12,137 bases of DNA. Origin: Calditrichia bacterium (GTDB lineage: Bacteria; Calditrichota; Calditrichia; Calditrichales; Calditrichaceae). Below are positions 6,289 to 12,137 of this stretch, piece by piece (the stretch's first letter is position 1; each line of letters opens with the position of its first letter). The notes below the pieces were generated by a model, which saw nothing but the letters and a program-made list of their open reading frames with translations, searched no databases and was not told where the DNA came from. Location: NCBI GenBank assembly GCA_027039465.1, contig JALWEA010000262.1, positions 1 through 12,137 on the forward strand, in the 5' to 3' direction. The translations under genes and the position numbers were made by a program.

Positions 6289-7599
6289 ATGCGTCGTAAA
6301 ACAGTCAGATATTTGAGCCGGTATTTATTACCGGCTCTGTTTTTATTGCTGCTTTCCTGCGGTCAAAAACAGAACCGTCAATCTCAGGCGGTAAGTGATT
6401 CCACTATCGTTTTTAAACACTTTAAATTAGCCAATGCCCGCAGGCAATTTCAAAAGGCCATTACCGAATTTGAGCGGCAAAATCCAGGATTGCATGTCCG
6501 CGAAGAAATTTTGCCGTCCAACAGCAACATTCAACATCAATTTTATGTAACCAGTCTGGAATCTCATTCCGCAGATTTTGATGTGTTCTTGATTGATGTT
6601 ATCTGGACGCCGGAATTCAGTTTGGCCGGTTGGTTGGAAGATGTATCCGATCTTTTTCCGGATTCGGTACAAAGCCAATTCTTTCCCGCACCGATTAAAG
6701 CGGATACCTATCAGGGACGCTTGTTTGCCATTCCCTGGTACATCGATGCCGGAGTTCTGTATTATCGCAAGGATCTTTTGCAAAAGTACGGATTTACACC
6801 GCCCACAACTTACGATCAATTGGTTCGCCAGGCTCAAACGATCGTGCAGGGAGAAAATCAAAAAAATTTAAACGGATTCTTATGGCAGGGCAAACAATAC
6901 GAAGGGTTGATTTGCGTAGCCAATGAAATTATTTCCGGATTTGGCGGTACCATATTGGATGATTCGGGACGTGTCCGTTTGCAGGATGCGCCGGTGCGGC
7001 AGGCCTTGCAATGGTTGAAAGATACGATTTACCGCTATCGGATTTCTCCGCGTTGGGCACTTTCCGCGGATGAAGAGAATACGCGTTTGAGCTTTTTAAA
7101 CGGAAATGCGGTGTTCTTACGGAATTGGCCGTATTGCTGGACGTTTTTTCAGAGAAAAGGATCGCCGGTCAAAGGGAAGGTTGGGGTAATCGGTATGCCT
7201 TCAATATCGGGAAAGCAGGGACGTAGCACACTTGGCGGATGGCAATTGGCCGTAAATCGTTTTTCCCGCAAGAAAGTCCTTGCTAAAAAATTTGTACGAT
7301 TTTTATCCTCTGCTAAAATGCAATTGGAGTTCGCTTTAACGGTAGGGACAAAACCGTCGCGCCGCAACTTGTACCGGAATCGGCAATTGCAAATGCAACA
7401 ACCTTTCATCGCCGATTTGTATCGGATTTTAATACAGGCCAAACCCAGACCCGTTACGCCTTTTTACGCGCAAATATCACAAATTTTACAGATTGAATTT
7501 TCCGCTGTCCTGGCCAATATTCGTCCCATTCCCAATGCCATGCATTCGGCTTCGGTGCAAATAGAGCACATTCTGCAACTGGAGCAGGGCACAAAGTAA
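6289..7599 (+). CDS. ABC transporter solute-binding lipoprotein (family 1, sugar type)
   Basis: This is a family 1 extracellular solute-binding protein (MalE/UgpB-like), expected to deliver a sugar or similar solute to a membrane permease. From the ATG at 6289 it has 436 residues. A signal peptide (RRK start, hydrophobic LLPALFLLLL) ends in the lipobox LLSC, making Cys24 the lipidated residue. Family-typical stretches are FDVFLIDVIWTPEF, FAIPWYIDAGVLYYRKDLL with a YGFTPPTTYDQL follow-up, and GGWQLAVNRFSRKK near the C-terminal third. The substrate cannot be read from sequence. A TTG six bases upstream (6283) is an alternative start; the ATG is preferred, though neither has a clear Shine-Dalgarno, which fits translational coupling to the cyclase 12 bp upstream. 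The matching permease follows at 7685. No ATPase gene is nearby. Confidence 0.92.
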   Translation: MRRKTVRYLSRYLLPALFLLLLSCGQKQNRQSQAVSDSTIVFKHFKLANARRQFQKAITEFERQNPGLHVREEILPSNSNIQHQFYVTSLESHSADFDVFLIDVIWTPEFSLAGWLEDVSDLFPDSVQSQFFPAPIKADTYQGRLFAIPWYIDAGVLYYRKDLLQKYGFTPPTTYDQLVRQAQTIVQGENQKNLNGFLWQGKQYEGLICVANEIISGFGGTILDDSGRVRLQDAPVRQALQWLKDTIYRYRISPRWALSADEENTRLSFLNGNAVFLRNWPYCWTFFQRKGSPVKGKVGVIGMPSISGKQGRSTLGGWQLAVNRFSRKKVLAKKFVRFLSSAKMQLEFALTVGTKPSRRNLYRNRQLQMQQPFIADLYRILIQAKPRPVTPFYAQISQILQIEFSAVLANIRPIPNAMHSASVQIEHILQLEQGTK

Positions 7600-7684
7600 T
7601 TATTTTTCTTCCTTCTTTAATCTTTTATCTTTCATCTTGTTTAAAGCCATTGTCTTCCAAATCATTTCCGTTTATATTATCGTT
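7600..7684 (+). other. Pyrimidine-rich spacer between binding protein and permease
   Basis: Positions 7600-7637 are nearly all T and C with irregular CTTT and ATCTT words. No hairpin or Shine-Dalgarno is evident. It could slow or expose the transcript between the two genes, or simply be low-complexity sequence. Confidence 0.4.
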
Positions 7685-8560
7685 ATGATGAATAGGAAAG
7701 TCGTCATTAAATTTTTATTACCCGCATTCACTTTGATTTTTCTCGTTGCCTTTTTTCCCTTGGGCTACGGACTGATTCTTGGCTTTATGCGTAAAATGCC
7801 GGTTTTTGGAATTAATCGTTTTGTCGGTTTGCAGAATTATCTTTTTCTCTTGCAAGATCCTCGTTTTTTGCAAAGCCTGCGCACCACGTTGATATTTGTT
7901 TTGATTTCGGTTCCCTTGGAACTGGCTTTGGGTCTTGCAATTGCTTTATTATTGCGCGAGAAAATTCCGGGCGGTTGGTTGCTGAAAGTTTCCGTTATGA
8001 TTCCGTGGGTTATTCCCACGGTTGTTTCGGCGCGTATGTGGGCCTGGATTTACAACCCGGAATACGGGATTCTTAATTATTTATTGCAAAGCAGCGGATT
8101 GATGCATCTTTCGGTCAACTGGCTTGGAAATCCGGTATTTGTCTTGCCTGCAATCGTTGTGGCCGATGTCTGGAAAACGACGCCGTTTGCCGCATTGCTT
8201 CTTTACGCCGGGTTGCAAACCATTCCTGATGAGCTTTACGAATCGGCCCGTATTGACGGTGCCGGCGGTTTGGCTCGCTTTTGGTACATTACCCTGCCTT
8301 TGCTCTTGCCGATTATTTTGGTGGTCGGCATTTTCCGCACCATGGATGCATTCCGCATTTTCGATTTAATTTACGTACTCACCGGCGGCGGCCCGGCCAA
8401 TTTAAGTGAAACATTGAGCGTTTATGCCTACAAACTTTTTTTTCAAACCATGCAGTTCGGTTATGGTTCGGCTGTATCGGTCGCCATGTTTTTTGTAATT
8501 GCACTTCTCAGCGCGGGCTATATTTACCTTCTCCATAAGCAATTTCGCATGCTTTCCTGA
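7685..8560 (+). CDS. ABC transporter permease, MalF/UgpA type
   Basis: This is a binding-protein-dependent transport permease, one of the two membrane subunits that form the channel of a sugar-type ABC importer. From ATG 7685 it has 291 residues with about six membrane helices, the first being FLLPAFTLIFLVAFFPLGYG. The EAA loop that docks to the ATPase is clear: YESARIDGAGG...ITLPLLLP, with Glu186 and Gly192 at the conserved positions. The longer frame from TTG 7637 adds a hydrophobic stretch without family character, so the internal ATGATG pair (7685/7688) is the better start. It lies 85 bp after the binding-protein gene on the same strand. The usual second (MalG-type) permease does not follow; the next gene is an unrelated lipoprotein. 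Confidence 0.93.
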   Translation: MMNRKVVIKFLLPAFTLIFLVAFFPLGYGLILGFMRKMPVFGINRFVGLQNYLFLLQDPRFLQSLRTTLIFVLISVPLELALGLAIALLLREKIPGGWLLKVSVMIPWVIPTVVSARMWAWIYNPEYGILNYLLQSSGLMHLSVNWLGNPVFVLPAIVVADVWKTTPFAALLLYAGLQTIPDELYESARIDGAGGLARFWYITLPLLLPIILVVGIFRTMDAFRIFDLIYVLTGGGPANLSETLSVYAYKLFFQTMQFGYGSAVSVAMFFVIALLSAGYIYLLHKQFRMLS

Positions 8561-8669
8561 AAATTTAAGGAATTATTTGGAATTAATACGCCGATTGTGA
8601 TGTGCAACATTTAACTTTAGACTTAATTGCCCGATAATCGATTAATCATTTGTGCACGCATTTTGGCGA

Positions 8670-8700
8670 AGTGATTACTTAATGGATCACTCTTCTTTTT
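8670..8700 (+). terminator. Probable rho-independent terminator after the permease
   Basis: AGTGAT (8670-8675) pairs with ATCACT (8686-8691), with a possible extra T-G pair inside and a loop of about 8-10 nt. It is followed by the T-rich tail CTTCTTTTT (8692-8700). It lies about 110 bp after the permease stop and before the next gene's start region, suggesting the transporter transcript ends here. Confidence 0.5.
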
Positions 8701-8775
8701 AATCCGTGCATTCAGATTTTTACAATAACAATAATGTAGTATCGTTTAATTTGTTTTACCATTCAAGGAGGTTTT

Positions 8776-11106
8776 ATGTTTAAAAAATTGTTTCTTTTAA
8801 TACTATTTTCATCCTTTGCCATTTGGTCGTGTCAGGGTAAGAAAAATACATCCGGCCCGGACGGAGCCAGCGCTCTGAAAACGGAAACACGGCAGGGTAA
8901 GATTGAAATCCCAAACAATGCCAATATCAGTGCGGGTGATTTGGAAGTGGTCAGTTTCGCAGAAGGTAAAGAAGTCGGCGCGGACGGCTCTTTTAGTGTA
9001 AAGGCAAATGAAGCCAGCAGCTACCAGGTATTGATGTTCGATGACAAAGTATCCGGCAAGCCTGTCTTTTTGGGTATTTACGATCCCGATTCCAAAAAAG
9101 TTATGGCTAACGATACTTCGACGGCTTTGGCACTAACGTTGTTCAATCCTTTCCTCATTTTAACCGATCAGACAAATCGCGAAGATTATTTGGCAGCGAT
9201 CAAAAAGGAGCCCAAATTTGCCGAATTGCTTAAGGCGCTTCACGACGCTTATGCCGAAAATCCGCAAGATGCGTTAAACTTTTCGGAAAATCCGGTTATT
9301 TTTCAGTTGGCTGTGCAAACCATGCAGGCCGCTATGGAAAACTTGGGTTATGGCGGCGCCAATAAAATTCAGCAAGCGCAAGGAGTCAACCTGGATCCTC
9401 CTTACATCACGGATGTTTCCGGCGGGGGCATCACTTTTGTTAATCCGCGTTTTGTTTGGTACGCAGCCGGAGTGTATCCCAATGATGCCAATTTAAAAGA
9501 GGTGGTTACCATACAACGCAAAGAAAAAGTGTTGAATTTCGATTGGGGATGGCCGCCGCGTCTGAACAGCGATCCCGCAAAAACGCCTTATAATTTGGGT
9601 GACGGTACATTTCGCATTTTCCTGACACGCGGTTTGAACTTTTCCAAATTTAGCCAATGGGATGATCCCGAGGGAAGAGCGACCATTTGCAATTCCGCGC
9701 AGTTGGTGGTTTATATTCTGGAATTGGCCATCGGTAATATGAATTTCTTTTCAAATGATTTGCTTCTGTCATTTCCGGATCATTTTCATGTTTCGGGCGA
9801 TCAAAGTTACCAATTCGGTGAAGCGATCGGTAGCAGGGATATGGGGAAAATCATTACTACCATTTCTCAAATTGTCGCTTCTAACTTAGACGGACTTTCT
9901 TATTGGATATGGCAACAACAAGCCAATAATGCTCAAAAGGCCTTTTTGGACAATGCCTTTGTATTCTTTTCAAATGCCACACAAGTATTGAAAATTTTAG
10001 GCTATTTGAATGAGCAGGTACCCTTTATCAGTGACTTGATTTTTTCGCCTAGAGAAATCAATTACTACGTAACGCAAAGCAATGGCATCCTGAAAGAGAC
10101 CAGCCGCAATAATCCTCCTACGCCTGAATTTAAGATTACGCCTCCGGCAGGGATTGTGGGTGTGAATTTCGTCTTTAATGCTTCGGCCACCACCGATGAT
10201 CATGATGCGTTATCCGATCTTCAGTTCCGTTGGGATTTTGATGCGGACGGCAATTGGGATGTGGGTTGGACGAGCGACACCACGGCTCAGTTCAGTTATT
10301 CCGAGGGCGGCTCTTACAAAGTAACTCTTGAAGTCAAGGACAGTGAAGGTTTGAAGAGTTCAATAGTTCACACTTTGAATGTGGGCGGCGGTCAGGGCAC
10401 GGCCAGCCATGTTAAATTATTCCGTGATAATTTACCGTGGAACAGCAATTCCATGGTGGATATGTTGGTCTCTTTGGGCTTTACCGAAGGTCAAGGTCCG
10501 AATACGTATGAGATCTTATCTTCCGAGCAAATGGGTACCGTAGATTTGGTTCCAGGGCAGGATTTGGTCATTATTTCCAACGACCAGAATCAGACTTTTT
10601 ACGATAATTATGCCAAGGTTCAGATTCGTTTTACCAATTTTGCCCTGGGTGGCGGCGCTCTCTTCTGGGAAGCATGTGACAACGGCTGGGCCTCGGGTTC
10701 TATGGAACAAGCGGGCATTGTTTTGCCGGGTAATATTCAAATGAATTATGCGTTGGATAATTGGAATTACATTCCTAACCCGGAATTGCCGCTGGTACAA
10801 GGTTTGCCGACGGCTATGGATCATAATTATGCCAGCCATGAGAGTTTTAGCAACGTGCCGGACGGCACGACGGTTTACTGTGTTAATTCCAACCAGGAAC
10901 CGACCTTGATTGAGTTCAATTTGGGCGCCGGTTGGGTTATTGTGACCGGACAACCTTTGGAACATCAATACGAGCATATTTACGGTAATCCGGATATGGA
11001 AAATCTGTTGCCGCGTATTGTTAGCTACTTTACGGGCAAGTCGTTGGCCAAGCCTATGACCAAGAGAACCTTGCCGAAATCAACGCGAGCTACATCGGCG
11101 CGTTAA
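8776..11106 (+). CDS. Large PKD-domain lipoprotein with a C-terminal amidotransferase-like domain
   Basis: A 776-residue surface or periplasmic lipoprotein of unknown function. Its signal peptide (MFKKLFLLILFSSFAIWSC) makes Cys19 the lipidated residue, and Gln at +2 favours outer-membrane targeting. Residues about 35-100 look like a small beta domain, followed by a helical stretch to about 200 and a middle part (about 200-440) that I do not recognise. A PKD domain spans about 446-537; it includes WDFDADGNWD (486-495), a DxDxDG-type loop that could bind calcium. Residues about 545-754 resemble class I glutamine-amidotransferase-like folds in extracellular proteins (KLFRDNLPWNS start, DLVIISNDQ, GGGALFWEA, TLIEFNLGAG, VTGQPLEHQYEH); no catalytic triad is claimed. 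A basic tail of about 21 residues (KPMTKRTLPKSTRATSAR) ends it. The start has an excellent AAGGAGG ribosome-binding site (8765-8771). Its terminator lies at 11207-11234. Confidence 0.85.
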   Translation: MFKKLFLLILFSSFAIWSCQGKKNTSGPDGASALKTETRQGKIEIPNNANISAGDLEVVSFAEGKEVGADGSFSVKANEASSYQVLMFDDKVSGKPVFLGIYDPDSKKVMANDTSTALALTLFNPFLILTDQTNREDYLAAIKKEPKFAELLKALHDAYAENPQDALNFSENPVIFQLAVQTMQAAMENLGYGGANKIQQAQGVNLDPPYITDVSGGGITFVNPRFVWYAAGVYPNDANLKEVVTIQRKEKVLNFDWGWPPRLNSDPAKTPYNLGDGTFRIFLTRGLNFSKFSQWDDPEGRATICNSAQLVVYILELAIGNMNFFSNDLLLSFPDHFHVSGDQSYQFGEAIGSRDMGKIITTISQIVASNLDGLSYWIWQQQANNAQKAFLDNAFVFFSNATQVLKILGYLNEQVPFISDLIFSPREINYYVTQSNGILKETSRNNPPTPEFKITPPAGIVGVNFVFNASATTDDHDALSDLQFRWDFDADGNWDVGWTSDTTAQFSYSEGGSYKVTLEVKDSEGLKSSIVHTLNVGGGQGTASHVKLFRDNLPWNSNSMVDMLVSLGFTEGQGPNTYEILSSEQMGTVDLVPGQDLVIISNDQNQTFYDNYAKVQIRFTNFALGGGALFWEACDNGWASGSMEQAGIVLPGNIQMNYALDNWNYIPNPELPLVQGLPTAMDHNYASHESFSNVPDGTTVYCVNSNQEPTLIEFNLGAGWVIVTGQPLEHQYEHIYGNPDMENLLPRIVSYFTGKSLAKPMTKRTLPKSTRATSAR

Positions 11107-11127
11107 TATATTTGATTCTATGGCGAT

Positions 11128-11192
11128 TTATGGGACTGATAGCTATCAGTCCCATAACACTCGTCATCTGACTGATAGCAATCAGTCAGATG
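11128..11192. repeat. Twin palindromes with covarying arms
   Basis: The first is a perfect 30-bp palindrome (11128-11157; arm TTATGGGACTGATAG, no loop). The second has 12-bp arms (CATCTGACTGAT, 11165-11176, and ATCAGTCAGATG, 11181-11192) around AGCA. Both share the core GACTGATAGC[T/A]ATCAGTC, but their outer arms differ and still pair. They are separated by 7 nt, begin 21 bp after the lipoprotein stop and precede its terminator. They could be an RNA structure in the 3' end or a tandem protein-binding site. Confidence 0.85.
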
Positions 11193-11206
11193 TCCGATTT
11201 AAAATG

Positions 11207-11234
11207 AAGGCAGTCCATTCAGGGCTGTCTTTTT
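11207..11234 (+). terminator. Rho-independent terminator of the PKD lipoprotein gene
   Basis: AAGGCAGTCC (11207-11216) pairs with GGGCTGTCTT (11222-11231), ten pairs including two G-T wobbles, around the loop ATTCA. A run of five T (11230-11234), then GG and TTTT, completes a classical intrinsic terminator 100 bp after the stop codon. Confidence 0.85.
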
Positions 11235-11276
11235 GGTTTTAAAGGTTGCCCGTTAATTTTGCTCAACTTTATCTCC

Positions 11277-11360
11277 TTGTTAAAATTGAATTAATATTTA
11301 TTACAAATATCCGATAATTTAAAATGGTTCGGAAACCGGCACGATTCAATCTCGGTTCCG
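11277..11360 (+). promoter_or_regulatory. Possible promoter and leader hairpin of the response regulator
   Basis: TTGTTA (11277-11282) and TATTAC (11299-11304) with a 16-nt spacer are a weak sigma70-like pair, each matching four of six consensus bases. In the implied leader, CGGAAACCG (11330-11338) can pair with CGGTTCCG (11353-11360) with one bulged A. The promoter is tentative; the preceding terminator does imply an independent start in this gap. Confidence 0.3.
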
Positions 11361-11404
11361 CAAGAGTATCGATGCAAAGTTTAAATTGACGATCGAAAGG
11401 TGTA

Positions 11405-12137
11405 ATGGAAGAAACATACAAAATATTAGCCGTTGACGACAATCCGATCAATTTGAAATTACTCTCCCGCGCTCTAGTAAATACCAAATACAAAATTTAC
11501 ACGGCCTCATCCGGAGAAGAAGCGTTAAATATTGCCCAAAAAGAGCATCCCGATTTGATTTTGTTGGATGTCATTATGCCCGGTATGAGCGGATATGAAG
11601 TCTGTAAAAAATTGCAGGAGAACGAGCAAACGGCTTACATTCCGGTGATATTTTTATCCGCCAAAAATGAAGCGGTCGATAAAGCCAAAGGATTGGCATT
11701 GGGCGCTGTTGATTATCTGACCAAACCGTTTAATCCTTTGGAAATTAATGCAAGAGTACGTACGCATTTAACCGCACGACGCAGTACCATACATTTGTTG
11801 CGTAAAAATCAGGAATTGAGCGCACAAATTGAAAAGTTGCAAAACCAACTCAACAAGCAAAACCGTGAACAAAAATCAATTGATTATTTAACCAAAATAT
11901 CAAGCACCACTTTTCATGTCCTTCAGGATTCCGTTGAGCTCTACATGCTTTCCAAATCCAAAGATTTGCCCATAACAACGGTACACATTCCGGTGTACGA
12001 AACACAGGAATTGGTGGCTGTGCTTTCGTTAAACGGTTTCGAAAAAGAATATCCGACACTTATTGTGGAGCATTTGGTGCAAAAATTTGTTGAAGGATTT
12101 TTCCATGGCCTGGCTCAAAGCGATCCCCAAATAAACG
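11405..12137 (+). CDS. Response regulator with N-terminal REC domain (partial, runs off the end)
   Basis: At least 244 residues are encoded and the frame is still open at the window edge. The N-terminal receiver domain has the acidic pair Asp11-Asp12, the phosphoacceptor Asp55 (LILLDVIMPGMSG), Ser85 at the switch Thr/Ser position and Lys107 (DYLTKPF). Phosphorylation by a partner histidine kinase is expected. A linker of about 115-160 (LRKNQELSAQIEKLQNQLN) looks like a coiled coil and may mediate dimerisation. The following part (about 160-244) has no DNA-binding, GGDEF or HD-GYP signature that I can see. An SpoIIE-type phosphatase beyond the edge is possible for this architecture, but nothing in view shows it. 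The ATG follows GAAAGG (11395-11400) at a short spacing. No kinase gene is visible upstream. Confidence 0.9.
   Translation, partial: MEETYKILAVDDNPINLKLLSRALVNTKYKIYTASSGEEALNIAQKEHPDLILLDVIMPGMSGYEVCKKLQENEQTAYIPVIFLSAKNEAVDKAKGLALGAVDYLTKPFNPLEINARVRTHLTARRSTIHLLRKNQELSAQIEKLQNQLNKQNREQKSIDYLTKISSTTFHVLQDSVELYMLSKSKDLPITTVHIPVYETQELVAVLSLNGFEKEYPTLIVEHLVQKFVEGFFHGLAQSDPQIN

Noticed and set aside
7637..7684. Upstream TTG start of the permease frame.
   Set aside because: It would add 16 residues not expected in this family; the ATGATG at 7685 gives the normal length and N-terminus.

Overview
The window looks like the chromosome of a Gram-negative (diderm) bacterium of medium G+C. It encodes two lipoproteins with outer-membrane-style Cys-Gln or Cys-Gly starts, a membrane-bound CHASE2 adenylate cyclase, a PKD lipoprotein and a REC-domain regulator. 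This style suggests the FCB/Calditrichota neighbourhood, but that placement is inference from gene content, not a phylogenetic result. There is no rRNA, tRNA, transposase or CRISPR array.

Layout. Positions 1-93 may hold the last codons of an unidentified gene. Positions 94-562 are a structured intergenic region: three identical 14-bp repeats separate two unrelated hairpin modules. uvrC (563-2386, +) follows and converges on an AT-rich AAA/DUF4143 ATPase gene (2509-3780, -). The 345-bp gap 3781-4125 separates that ATPase from a divergent adenylate cyclase. It holds three evenly spaced CGAAT-N4-ATTCG palindromes, and the first lies exactly inside the -35/-10 spacer of a good promoter for the ATPase. 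The cyclase (4126-6276) is followed after 12 bp by a sugar-type ABC substrate-binding lipoprotein (6289-7599) and, 85 bp later, by one MalF-type permease (7685-8560). A large PKD lipoprotein (8776-11106) comes next. It ends in a pair of covarying palindromes and a strong rho-independent terminator. A response regulator begins at 11405 and runs off the window end.

How the genes may work together. UvrC is the nucleotide-excision-repair endonuclease and stands alone here. Cyclase, binding protein and permease look like one transcription unit, which would link an extracytoplasmic sensor and cAMP production to solute import. No second permease or ATPase subunit is present, so the importer must be completed from elsewhere. 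The points most worth a second look are the three-operator promoter of the ATPase, the 14-bp repeat/hairpin array upstream of uvrC, and the twin covarying palindromes after the PKD lipoprotein.
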